Shown here in pieces: positions 32,575 through 42,054 of a DNA stretch of 64,000 nt; positions within the stretch are counted from its first letter, which is position 1, and each line of letters begins with the position of its first letter. The notes beneath the pieces are model-generated. The model was not told the DNA's origin, did not search any database, and worked only from the letters and a program-made list of their open reading frames with translations. This DNA is from Lentzea californiensis (lineage in GTDB: Bacteria; Actinomycetota; Actinomycetes; Mycobacteriales; Pseudonocardiaceae), in assembly GCF_024648825.1 (NCBI RefSeq), contig NZ_JANBBE010000014.1:169582-233581 (forward strand), read 5' to 3'. The translations under genes and the position numbers were made by a program.

Positions 32575-33314
32575 CAGGCCACCCAACGCCGGCGGACTCG
32601 CTCGAGACCGCTGTTCAGCAGGACGCCGATCGCGCCCGCGACCACGGTGCCGACCAGCACCTGGTCCATCCGGCCCGGCCCGCTGCGGGCCTCCATGATG
32701 AAGTAGCCGAGACCGATCTGGCTGCCCGCCATGAGCTCGACGCTCACCATCACGATCAGCGCCGTCGTCGCCGCGAGCCTGATTCCGGTGAGGACGAACG
32801 GCAGCGCGCTCGGCAAGGCCACCCGGAACAGCACGCCGACCCGTCCGGTGCCGAAAACCCGTGACGTCTCAACGAGCAGCGGGTCCAGCTCGTCCAGCGC
32901 GTAGATGGTGTTGAACAAGATCGGCCACAGTGCCGCGTAGACCGCGAGCGTGATCTTGGTTTCCGGGCCGAAGCCCAGCACCACGAGCGCGAGCGGAATC
33001 AGTGCCACAGAAGGGATGGGGCGGAGGAACTCGATGACCGCCCTGGTCGCGTGGCGCACGGCCGGAATGCTGCCGAGCACGAGTCCACTCGGCACCGCGA
33101 TGGCGATGGCGATCGCGATGGCGATCAGCACGGCCAGAACCGTTGCCACGACATGACTGATGAACTCGGGGGATGTCAGCTGCGCGACCAGCTCACCGAA
33201 CACGAGGGACGGTGGTGGCAACGCATCCGCGGGTAGAAGGGGAGAGCGTCCTAAGAGCTCCCAGAGCGCGAGGAACACGGCAATGCCGATGAGTCCCCTT
33301 GTGAACGCACGCAC
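32571..33314 (-). CDS. ABC transporter permease, SsuC-like (first)
   Basis: A 247-aa permease, first gene of the transporter operon. LPPPSLVFGELVAQL, FLRPIPSVALIPLALVVLGF and the EAA-like ETSRVFGTGRVGVLFRVALP mark it as BPD_transp_1. One helix is built from an alternating Ala-Ile stretch (residues about 64-73) encoded by a GCGATC/GCGATG hexamer repeat. It pairs with the downstream permease. The GTG at 33314 is the only start that fits the usual length. Confidence 0.88.
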   Translation of the reverse strand: MRAFTRGLIGIAVFLALWELLGRSPLLPADALPPPSLVFGELVAQLTSPEFISHVVATVLAVLIAIAIAIAIAVPSGLVLGSIPAVRHATRAVIEFLRPIPSVALIPLALVVLGFGPETKITLAVYAALWPILFNTIYALDELDPLLVETSRVFGTGRVGVLFRVALPSALPFVLTGIRLAATTALIVMVSVELMAGSQIGLGYFIMEARSGPGRMDQVLVGTVVAGAIGVLLNSGLERVRRRWVAW

Positions 33315-33395
33315 CCGGTCACCCTAGAGAGTGGATCTCCAGTTCACAATGCGTGCACGCTCAACTCCGGGTTGTTTCCCCCACATCGCGGCGGT

Positions 33396-36128
33396 TCAGC
33401 AGACGTCCACGCGAGCCACTTCGCCGAAGCTCTTCACCCATTCGGAGTCAGTGAGCCTCGCGCCGTCTTTTTCACACATCCTCTTGATGAGGCGGCCGGT
33501 GTCGAGGTCGTACGGCAGCAGCTCCGGGTCCTGGCCCCCGCTGCGCACCAGGAAGTCGCGGTTCTGCGGCCGGAACACCGCGCGCGTGGAGTTGCCGTGC
33601 CCGACGACGTACACGAGCCGGTCCGCCTGACGGTCGCTCGCGTAGAGCTGGTGGACCTCGAAGACGTTGTCGCGGACGACGGCCACGCGGCCGTCGTCGG
33701 AGAACGAGACTCGGGCACCGGCCCGCAGCGCCGTGTCGAGCCGTGCGCGCAGCACGGGCGTGCCGCTCGGCACGCGCTGCCACACCTCGACGACCGACTC
33801 CGGCGAGGAGTGCTCGACGGCGAGCCAGCGCCCGTCGCCGCTGTAGGTGATGCCGCGGACGTAGGCGTGCTGGGACATCGGCGGACCCGCGGACTCGACG
33901 GTGCCGCCGATGCTCCAGAACTCGATCGTCGTGGTGCCGGTGGCCGAGTCCCAGACACCGGTGGCGAGCTCGCGGCCGTCCTGGCTCAGCGCGACGGTCC
34001 CGGGGTTGCTGACCGGCATCGGGAGCTTGCGGGGGTGGCGCGGGTCGCTCAGGTCGTAGAGCTCGGCGTACTCGGACTCGTCCGGCGTCGGGAGCCCGAC
34101 CTCGACCGCGGCGCCGACCTTGCCGACGAGCCGGGAGCCGTCCGGGCTGAGGTCGAGCGTGCGGAACCGGCTGGGCAACGCCGTCAGGTAGGTGATGTCG
34201 TTCGCGTCGCCGACGGACCAGAGGTGTTCCTGGCCGTTGAAGTCGCGCGTGACGGCACGGCGTTCGGCGAGCTTCACCACCCGGTGGCGGTCGGCGAACT
34301 TCCTGCCGGGCGACGCCTTGCCGTCGTCGATGCCCCACATCCGGTCGGTGCCGTCCTGGTCGGTGACCGCCGCCATCTCCCCGCGCGGGGCGACCACCAC
34401 GTCCGCGTCGTCCTTCGGCGTACCGGTGAACGGGATGCCTCTCGCGACCGCGTTCGCGAGCCGCAGCACCTTCTCGGCCTCGGCCGACGGGCTGACCTCG
34501 TAGCCGACCAGCGCGTACTTGTCCGCGTACGGCCGGCGTTGCTCCAGCAGCGCCTCGGACTGCGACAGCGCCTTGCCGCCCAGCGCCCTGTCGCTCATCT
34601 CGGTGAGCTTGCGTTCGTTCGAGAGGGCGTAGACGACGGTGCCGGGCACCAACGCGATCAGCACCGCCACCACCGCGATCAACGCCGTCGAGCGGCGCGT
34701 CTCGCGTCTGGTGCTCATGTCGACGAACCGGCGCTCCTGGACCGTCAGGAACTCGCCGAGCTCCTTGGCCCTGCGCAGCCGGACGCCCCGGTAGAGCGCC
34801 ATCGGGTCGCGGTCGCTCGCCTCCCACAGCTCGATCGCCGTGACGAGCTGCTGGTGCGTCCTGAGGTTCTCGCGTTCGTCGTCGATCCACCCGGCGAGCC
34901 TCGGCCAGCGCAGCACGGCGTCATGGGTCAGTTCGGCGCCGTCCTCGGTGAGCGTCACCAGCCGCGCCTTCACGAGCAGGCCGAGCAGGCGGGCGTCGAC
35001 GTCCAGCAGGCGGTTGCGGCGTTGCACGATCCCGTTGCGCGGCACCGAGACGAGCCGGAGGAACAGCCGCCTGGCCGCCCGCCGGTCGGACTCGCCGAGG
35101 CCCTCGAAGAAGGTCTCCGCGGACTGCGCGACGACCTGCTCGATGCCGCCGGACTCCTCGAAACCGGCGAGCGACAGCGTCATGCCGCGCTTGCGCCGCC
35201 ACGTCTCGACGAGGGCCTGCTGCACCAGCGGCAGCGCGTGCTGGTTCGCGGCGTCGGCGACCAGTCGCGCGATGACCGCCGTCTCGACGGTGGCGCCGAT
35301 CTTGGCCGCGGGTTCGGTGATCGCGCGGCGCACCTGGTCCGCGCTCATCGGCTCGATGGTGATCTCGGCGCCGTCGACGCCCTTGGCGTGCCAGCGCCGC
35401 CGTTCGTCGGCGCGCACGGAGAGCACGACGTGGGGGCAGCGGGTCACGGTGGCGACGAAGTCGTCCGCGTCCAGCGCCCTCTCGAAGTCGTCGACGAGGA
35501 GCACGAGGCCCGGGCGGTGCTGGCGGATCCGCAGCCTGAGGTGGTCGGGGTCCTCCCGGAACTCCCGCGCCAACCGGCTCGCGGTGGTGTTCTCGAAGAT
35601 CTCGGCGAGGGCGGCGGCGAGGTCCTGGACCGGGTCCTGCCCCGGCGTGATCACCACGGCGTCGTCCAGGGCGGGCAGCAGACCGGCGCGCAGCAGCGAC
35701 GTCCGGCCCGATCCGGAGGCGCCGAAGACGACGGTGAGGGGCTTGGCCCTGACCGACTCGACGACCTGCTCGACGAGGCACTCGCGCCCGAAGAACCGCT
35801 TCGCGTCGGCCTCGGTGAAGGGCTCGCCGCCGGGGTACGGCGTGTTCGGGTGCAACGGCTGGGTGTGCTCGGCGGCGAGTTCACGCCATCGCCTGGTCCA
35901 CGAGGCGGGATCGGCCTCGCAGGCCCGCACGAACGCGAGCGTCAGCGCGAGTGACGGCAGCTTGCGCCCGCCGGCCGCGTCGGACAACGCGGTCGGCGAG
36001 TAGTTCGCGCGCCTGGCCAGTTCGCGATAGCTCGGTTTGCCTGCCTGGTCACGCAGTCTGCGCAGGTCACCGGCGAACCGCAGCAACGCGGTGTCCTCCG
36101 GGCCCAGCGGACGTTCCCCTCTTGGCAT
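33396..36128 (-). CDS. HTH-nSTAND-propeller protein, paralogue 1 (altered Walker A)
   Basis: A 910-aa protein. Residues 1-85 hold a helix-turn-helix (SYRELARRANYSPTALSDAA). Residues 110-450 hold a STAND-type NTPase (FFGRECLVEQVVESV, Walker A GASGSGRTSLL, Walker B VLLVDDFE, sensor region VVLSVRADERRRW). A transmembrane helix (ALIAVVAVLIALVPGTVVYA) near 480-500 is followed by a C-terminal beta-propeller (TIEFWSIGG, ITYSGDGRWLAVEHS). The Walker A lysine is Arg142, unlike the two neighbours, so ATP binding may be weakened. STAND proteins are signal-activated switches; here an HTH is the N-terminal partner domain. The stop is followed by no coupled gene. Confidence 0.9.
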   Translation of the reverse strand: MPRGERPLGPEDTALLRFAGDLRRLRDQAGKPSYRELARRANYSPTALSDAAGGRKLPSLALTLAFVRACEADPASWTRRWRELAAEHTQPLHPNTPYPGGEPFTEADAKRFFGRECLVEQVVESVRAKPLTVVFGASGSGRTSLLRAGLLPALDDAVVITPGQDPVQDLAAALAEIFENTTASRLAREFREDPDHLRLRIRQHRPGLVLLVDDFERALDADDFVATVTRCPHVVLSVRADERRRWHAKGVDGAEITIEPMSADQVRRAITEPAAKIGATVETAVIARLVADAANQHALPLVQQALVETWRRKRGMTLSLAGFEESGGIEQVVAQSAETFFEGLGESDRRAARRLFLRLVSVPRNGIVQRRNRLLDVDARLLGLLVKARLVTLTEDGAELTHDAVLRWPRLAGWIDDERENLRTHQQLVTAIELWEASDRDPMALYRGVRLRRAKELGEFLTVQERRFVDMSTRRETRRSTALIAVVAVLIALVPGTVVYALSNERKLTEMSDRALGGKALSQSEALLEQRRPYADKYALVGYEVSPSAEAEKVLRLANAVARGIPFTGTPKDDADVVVAPRGEMAAVTDQDGTDRMWGIDDGKASPGRKFADRHRVVKLAERRAVTRDFNGQEHLWSVGDANDITYLTALPSRFRTLDLSPDGSRLVGKVGAAVEVGLPTPDESEYAELYDLSDPRHPRKLPMPVSNPGTVALSQDGRELATGVWDSATGTTTIEFWSIGGTVESAGPPMSQHAYVRGITYSGDGRWLAVEHSSPESVVEVWQRVPSGTPVLRARLDTALRAGARVSFSDDGRVAVVRDNVFEVHQLYASDRQADRLVYVVGHGNSTRAVFRPQNRDFLVRSGGQDPELLPYDLDTGRLIKRMCEKDGARLTDSEWVKSFGEVARVDVC

Positions 36129-36243
36129 GCCGCCTCCTGGCCGGATTGTCCACCAGAGGTTCGCCCTCCGTCTAACGGCCCGCTAATCCCTGACCATCAA
36201 CACGTGCGCTTCGTGATCGTTCCACCGGCCGGGTCCTGGGCTT

Positions 36244-38955
36244 TCAGTCGCGGCACGGCGGGGTGAAGTCGAGATCGCCGAAGTACTGCTCCCACGACTC
36301 GCGGCTCATCCGCGGAAAGGCCTGCTCGCAGATCCTCACCGCCGGGTCGCGCGGGTCGGCGTTCCACAGCCGCACCGCCCGGTCCGCACCGCCCGTCACG
36401 ACCTCGTCCTCGGGCGTCAGGCCGACCGCGGTGACCGGCCCGGTGTGGCCGCGCAGCAGGGCCTGCTCGACCGGTTCGCCGTCCCCGACCTGCCAGAGCC
36501 GCACCAGGCCGTCGTCGGTGGCGACCGCGACCCGGCCGGCGGCGAGCCAGGCCGACGTGACCTCGCCGCCGCCGGACCGGACCGCGGCGCGCAGGACCGG
36601 GTCGCGCGGGTCCGTGGTGTCCCAGAGGTGCACGGCCGTACCCGCGGTGGTCATCAGGCTCTCCTCGTCGGCGAACTGGGCGCTGCCGGCGAACTCCCTG
36701 GTCAGCGACAGGAGCCTGACGTCGCGCGGGTCGGTGACGTCGACCAGGTGCACGGCGTGGCCGGTGGTGACGGCGGCGAGGACGTGGCCGTCCGGGCGGA
36801 ACGACAGGCCCGCCAGCGGCCCCAGGCCGGGCTGGGCGGTGGTGAGGAGCCTCGGGCGTTCGCCGCGCAGGTCCGTCCAGAAGCTCAGGGCGCCGTCCGA
36901 GCCGGTGGTGACGAGGGTGCCGCCCTGCCAGGCGATCGCGGTGGCACGCACGGGAAGCACGGCCAGTTCGCGCGGTTTGCCGAGGGAGACGTCGACGACG
37001 TGCACGGTGCCGTCGTCGGCGGCGGACGCGACCAGGCCACCGGCCGGGTCCATCGCGAGCGCGGTGACGGCCCCGGAGTGCCTGGTGGCGTCGTAGGAGG
37101 TGCGCGGGGACGGCAGGTCGTCCAGCGCCGTAAGCACGACCGTGCCGTCGCGGTGCCCGGTCGCGACCTGCTGCTGGGTCTGGCCGACCACCAGCGCGGT
37201 GACCTCGGACCGGGCTTCGCGCAGCACCTGGGACGGCACGTCCTCCTGCCTCAACCCGTTGCGTGCCTGGGGCAACGGCACGAGCTGGTAGGCGGCGAGC
37301 GCGACCTGCTGCGCCAGGGCGGGGTTCGTGGACCGCAGCGCGGCGGCCTCCCCCACCGCTCTCAGCACGGCCGCGTGGGCGCGCTGCTCCTCGGCGGCGA
37401 TGCCGGCCCGCAGGGCGAAGACGGTCGAGCTCGCGGCGACGACCACGAGTGCCACGAGCGCGGCGAGCAACTGGCGCTGCCGGCGGGTGCGTCTCCGGGC
37501 GCTCACCGAGACCTCCTCCTCCGCGGCCAGGCTGGCGGCGAGGAAGGCGCGTTCCTTGACGTTCAAGGAAAGTCCCGCGGGCACGTTCACCAGGCGGCGT
37601 CCCCGCCACAGCACGCCGGGGTCGCGGTCGAGCGACTCCCACGTCTGTGTGGCGTGCGTGAGCTCGCGCTGCGCCTTGATGTTCTCGCGGTCCTCCTCGA
37701 CCCAGCGCTGGAACGCGGGCCAGCTGCGGATCAACGCCTCGTGCGCCAGTTCGACGCCGTCGCGGTCGATCACGACGAGCCTCGCCGCGGCCAGTGCGAA
37801 CAGCACCTCGTCGTCCGCTTCGAGTTCGGCCTGGCCCGCGCGGCGTTTGGTGCCGTCGGCGGTGACGAGCCTCAGCAGGATCCGCCTCGCCTGGTCCCAC
37901 CCGGCCGGGGACAGACCGTCGAACACCTCCTGCGCGGTGCGGGCGACGGCGTGTTCGAGGCCGCCGATCTCCTCGTAACCGGCGAGGGTCAGCGTCATCC
38001 CGCGCCGGTGCTGCCAGGTCTGCGCGAGCGCGTGCGACAGCAACGGCAACACGGCCGCCTGCCCCACCGCGTCGGCCATCAGCCTGGCCAGCAGCGCCGT
38101 CTCGACCTTGCACCCCACGACCGCGGCGGGTTCGGTGATGGCGAGGCGGAGCTCGTCGGACGTCATCGGACCGAGGAGGAGTTGCGCGCCTTCGAGGGCG
38201 TCGACCAGGTCGGGGTACTGCGCGCAATGGCCGTAGTAGTCGGCGCGCACGCCGATGACGACCCTCGGACAGCCGAGGAGCGCCCCGATCAGCCACCGGC
38301 GCAGCTCCTCGTCGCGGCACAACGTGAACAGCTCCTCGAACTGGTCGACGACCACGAGGTGCGGGCGCCTGCGGCCGAGCGCGCCGGGGTCCTCCAGTTC
38401 ACCGGCGAGCGCGCCCGCCTCCCCTCCGGTGAGCCGGGCGAGAGCGATCGCGCACTCCTCCACCGGGTTCGCGCCGGGCGTGAACAACAGCACCGGCTCG
38501 CGGGTGCGGGCGATGAGCCCGGCGCGCAGCAACGAGGACTTGCCCACCCCGGACGGTCCGAAGACGCCGGTGAGGCGGTTCCGCGTGGTGAGCAGCTCGG
38601 CCGTCAGCCGCTCGCGCCCGAAGAACTTCGGCGCGTCATCGGGCTGGAACATCGCGAGCCCCACGTACGGGCTGTCATCGGCCCCACGGGGTTCGGACTC
38701 GACGACCGCGCGCCACCGCCGCGCCCACTCCTCCGGATCGGCGTCGCAGGCCTTCGCGTACGCCTTGGTGACCGCGAGGCTCGGCAGCTTCCGCCCACCG
38801 GCCGCCTCCGACAACGCCGCCGCCGAGTAGTGCGCCCGCCGGCTCAGTTCCCGGTAGGTGGGGCTGCCCGCACGCTCCCGCAGCCGGCGCAGATCCGCCG
38901 CGAACCGCAGGAGACCGCTCTGCCCCTCGTCGAGAGGGCGTTCCCGTCTCGGCAT
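36244..38955 (-). CDS. HTH-nSTAND-propeller protein, paralogue 2 (intact)
   Basis: A 903-aa protein with ATG at 38955, aligned with its paralogues at MPRRERPL; a GTG at 38994 would add 13 residues. The order is HTH (YRELSRRAHYSAAALSEAAG), NTPase (VGLAMFQPDDAPKFFGRERL, Walker A GPSGVGKSS at 133-141, Walker B LVVVDQFEELFTL, IGVRADYYGHCAQYP), membrane helix (LLAALVALVVVAASSTVFAL), then a clear WD40-type propeller (GHTGPVTAVGLTPEDEVVTG, GGADRAVRLWNADP). It keeps all NTPase motifs. The protein ends with CEQAFPRM and WEQYFGDLDFTPPC. It is 115 bp from paralogue 1 on the same strand, so they may be separately transcribed. Confidence 0.92.
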   Translation of the reverse strand: MPRRERPLDEGQSGLLRFAADLRRLRERAGSPTYRELSRRAHYSAAALSEAAGGRKLPSLAVTKAYAKACDADPEEWARRWRAVVESEPRGADDSPYVGLAMFQPDDAPKFFGRERLTAELLTTRNRLTGVFGPSGVGKSSLLRAGLIARTREPVLLFTPGANPVEECAIALARLTGGEAGALAGELEDPGALGRRRPHLVVVDQFEELFTLCRDEELRRWLIGALLGCPRVVIGVRADYYGHCAQYPDLVDALEGAQLLLGPMTSDELRLAITEPAAVVGCKVETALLARLMADAVGQAAVLPLLSHALAQTWQHRRGMTLTLAGYEEIGGLEHAVARTAQEVFDGLSPAGWDQARRILLRLVTADGTKRRAGQAELEADDEVLFALAAARLVVIDRDGVELAHEALIRSWPAFQRWVEEDRENIKAQRELTHATQTWESLDRDPGVLWRGRRLVNVPAGLSLNVKERAFLAASLAAEEEVSVSARRRTRRQRQLLAALVALVVVAASSTVFALRAGIAAEEQRAHAAVLRAVGEAAALRSTNPALAQQVALAAYQLVPLPQARNGLRQEDVPSQVLREARSEVTALVVGQTQQQVATGHRDGTVVLTALDDLPSPRTSYDATRHSGAVTALAMDPAGGLVASAADDGTVHVVDVSLGKPRELAVLPVRATAIAWQGGTLVTTGSDGALSFWTDLRGERPRLLTTAQPGLGPLAGLSFRPDGHVLAAVTTGHAVHLVDVTDPRDVRLLSLTREFAGSAQFADEESLMTTAGTAVHLWDTTDPRDPVLRAAVRSGGGEVTSAWLAAGRVAVATDDGLVRLWQVGDGEPVEQALLRGHTGPVTAVGLTPEDEVVTGGADRAVRLWNADPRDPAVRICEQAFPRMSRESWEQYFGDLDFTPPCRD

Positions 38956-39085
38956 TCCGTCATTGTTCAGAGAACTTTGTTCAGCGGCGGACACATGACC
39001 GTGAACAACCCGTTCGCCCTAATGTCGAGGCAGACGCAACCACGGGGAAGACCCGGTGCTCGCGCCCCGAACCGGCGCCGGAGTG

Positions 39086-39119
39086 GCCGTGGGTGGCCCG
39101 CGCACGCGCCACCCACGGC
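39086..39119. terminator. Terminator hairpin after paralogue 3
   Basis: A 12-bp perfect stem (39086-39097 with 39108-39119, arm GCCGTGGGTGGC) with a 10-nt loop, 8 bp past the stop of the third HTH-nSTAND gene. It separates that gene from paralogue 2. Confidence 0.7.
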
Positions 39120-39127
39120 TCACGCAC

Positions 39128-41886
39128 TCAGCACACGGGCACCCTTGCGACGTCAGAGAAGTAGCGCCGCCACTCGTCGTCGGTCAGCGCGATCTCCCGT
39201 TCCCGGCAGAGCCCGTCGCGGACCTTCTCCATGTCCGTGCTCAGTGCCCAGGTGGACGGACCTGCGTCGAAGACGGCGAAGGACTTCTCCCTCGGCCGGT
39301 AGCGCAGTCCCTCCGGCTGCTGGAAAGAGCTGAACGATCCTGCGGTGACCGCCTCGCCCTCGTCCTCGACATCCCAGATCTCGACGGTGTTCTTGCCCAG
39401 CACGGCGATCTGCCGGTCGTCAGCGCTGAAGGCGATCTGCGCGGTGTCGTTCGCCGGCAGCCGCGGCACCGTCACCCTCGGCGCCGGTGGTGAGGCCGAC
39501 AGGTCCCAAACCTCGATCTTGTCCAGGGACTTCAGCGCGAGACGTTGCCCGCCGTTGCCGATTGTGGCGTCGATGGACTCACGACCGACCCGCATCTTCA
39601 CACCCGGTCGCGGTTTCACATCGCCGAGGTCCCAGATCTGCACGGTGTTGGACTTGTTGGCCTCGTCCCACTCCAGAACAGAGAGCTTCCGGCCGTCCGG
39701 GGCCACGTCGGCTTGGCTCACACTCTCCGAAGGCAGCGTGAAACTCCTGGGATTCGCCGGATCCCTCAGGTCCCAGACGGTCGCCCGACCACGCGAACCT
39801 TTGTTCTCGTAGAATTCCTTGATCTCGTACCTCGTGACGGCCAGCCACGTGCCGTCGTCGTTGATGTCGCGCCAGCGATCGTCCAAGCCGAGCGGCAACA
39901 CACCGATCTGCTTCGGGTGTGCCGGATCCTCGACGTTCCAGATGCCCGTCACACCGGACCTCTCGAACGCGAAGACCCGCCGGTCATCGGCGGTGAGCAG
40001 GACCCCGACGACGTCGGTGCCGATCAGCGGCGCGTTCGACAGCGGGCCGTACCTGGTCATGATCCGGGCCGGACCGGGCTTGCCCGCCGCGATGATCAGC
40101 TCTCCATCGGTCTGCATCGTGAGGGTCGCGCCGATGAGTTCCGGGTCGCCCCGCAAGTTCCGCAGCTGCCTGGCGGCGTCGGCGTTGAGCACCGCGTCGC
40201 GGGTCACCTGGCCGGGCGTCACCGCGTACGCGGCGAGAGCGAGGCGCGCGGCCTGCAGCGGATCGGCCGGGATCAGCCGCATGACCTCCGCCGCGGCCCG
40301 TCCGGCCAGCGCGTCGTTGCGCTGCTGCGTCGCCTCCCGTGTCTTGGTGACCGCGAACACCGCCGTGCCGGCCAGCAGGAGCACCAGCACCGACAGGACG
40401 CTGATCACCGCGCGGGCCCGGCGGGTGCGACGACGGCCGGCGGCCTGGCTCGCGGTGAGGAAGGCGCGTTCGGGTTCGGTCAGGTCGGTCGTGTCGAGAT
40501 CGGCCGCCTGGGCCAGCCGCGTGCCCTGGTAGAGGAGGTCGCGATCGCCGTCCCACCCGGCGGCGGCCTCGGTGAGCCGGTGGTGCACGCGCAGCTTCTC
40601 GCGGTCCTCCGCGATCCAGTCGCGCAGCCTCGGCCAGGAGCGGATCAACGCCTCGTGGGTGAGTTCGGCGTGCTGTTCGGTGAGCGTCACCAGGCGGGCG
40701 TTGGCGAGCCGGTCGAGGACCTCGGCGTCGAGGTCCTCGCGGTTCGCGCGCCGTTTGGTGTCCTCAGTGCCCTCGCCGAGCGCGATCAGGCGCAGGAACG
40801 TGCGGCGGGCGATCTGCTGCTGGTCGTGGTCGAACTGGGTGTACACGGCCTCGGCGGTGCGGGCGATGGCGTGCTCGACGCCGCCCGCCTCCTCGTAGCC
40901 GGCGAGCGACAGGGTCATGCCGCGGCGGCGGTGCCAGGTCTCGACGAGGGCGTGCTGGACGAGCGGCAGGGCGGCGGCCTGGCCCGCGACGTCCGCGACG
41001 AGGCGGGTGACCAGGGCGGACTCGACGATGGCGCCGACGTGCCGGGCCGGTTCGACGATGGCTCTGCGCAGTTCGTCGGTGGTCAGCGGGCCGACGAGGA
41101 GCTGGCCGCCTTCCAGCGCCTCGACCAGTTCGGGGTGGCGGCCGACGTGGCCGTAGAAGTCGGCGCGGACGCCGATGACCACGTGCGGTGCCGAGACGAG
41201 GGCCTGCACGAACCAGTCGCGCTGCTCGGGGCTCGCCAGGGTGAAGACCTCCTCGAACTGGTCGACGACCAGGACGAGGTTCTCGTCGTGCTGCCGGACG
41301 AGCAGGCCCAGTGCCGCGGGGTCGGTGAGCTCGCTGTGCAGGACCACCGCGGAGTGCCCGGTGAGCTGGGCGAGGCGGACGGCGCACTCGGCGAGCGGCT
41401 GGACTCCGGGGGTGAAGATCAACGCTTGGTCCAGCCGCGGCAGCAGGCCGGCGCGCAACAGTGACGACTTGCCCGAGCCACTGGCGCCGAAGACGCCGGC
41501 GAACGGACGCGTTCGCGTGAGTTCGAGCAGCTTGGCGGTGAGCTTCTCGCGGCCGTGGAACCGGCCGGCGTCTTCTCGCTGGAACGCCTTGAGCCCACGT
41601 ACGGGGCTTCCGCCGTCGGGCTGGGCGGCGCGGCGATGTCGCGCCAGCGCTGTTCCCACTCCTGTTCGTCGCCGCCGCACGCTTTGACGTAGGCGAGAGT
41701 GACCGCGAGGCTCGGGAGTTTCTTGCCGCCGGCGGCGTCGGACAGCGTCGCCGCCGAGTAATGCGCGCGTGAAGCGAGTGCGCGGTAGGACGGTGTGCCC
41801 GCCTTGTCGCGGAGTGTCCTCAGCTCGGCCGCGAACCGGCCGAGCTCGGTGTCCGCGCTCTCCAGCGGGCGTTCGGTGCGTGGCAT
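39128..41886 (-). pseudogene. HTH-nSTAND-propeller gene, paralogue 3, frameshifted
   Basis: The start is ATG 41886 after GGGGGAGA. The first frame encodes the HTH (SYRALASRAHYSAATLSDAA) up to APYVG. From about 41595 the protein continues in another frame (LKAFQREDAGRFHGREKLTA), exactly as paralogue 2 continues after PYVG. One missing base in the GAGCCC stretch at 41591-41596 explains it. The rest is intact: Walker A GASGSGKSS, Walker B LVVDQFEEVFTLA, IGVRADFYGHVGRHP, membrane helix VISVLSVLVLLLAGTAVFAV, propeller and a C-terminal REIALTDDEWRRYFSDVARV. Restored length is about 919 aa. It could be a pseudogene, a sequencing error or a programmed frameshift. Confidence 0.85.
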
Positions 41887-42004
41887 GTCGATCTCCCCCT
41901 GAGATCGATTGTCCACACCCTGTTGTTCAATCCGCACTTCCGACCCCTTACAACGTCGTCGCCGTAGCGTTCTCGTCGCGAGGTGAATGGGGATTCACCG
42001 CAGG

Positions 42005-42036
42005 TCGCCCCTCCGGTTCGGGGGCCGGAGGGGCGA
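42005..42036. terminator. Terminator hairpin after rluB
   Basis: A 12-bp perfect stem (42005-42016 with 42025-42036, arm TCGCCCCTCCGG) with an 8-nt loop, 18 bp beyond the rluB stop. It ends the parA-scpAB-rluB operon. Confidence 0.78.
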
Positions 42037-42054
42037 GCGGGGTTCAGATTCTGG

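Noticed and set aside
36445..39333. 962-residue open frame on the plus strand
   Set aside because: It is wholly antisense to paralogues 2 and 3 of the HTH-nSTAND array, which have clear motifs and ribosome sites. Its composition is that of a shadow frame.
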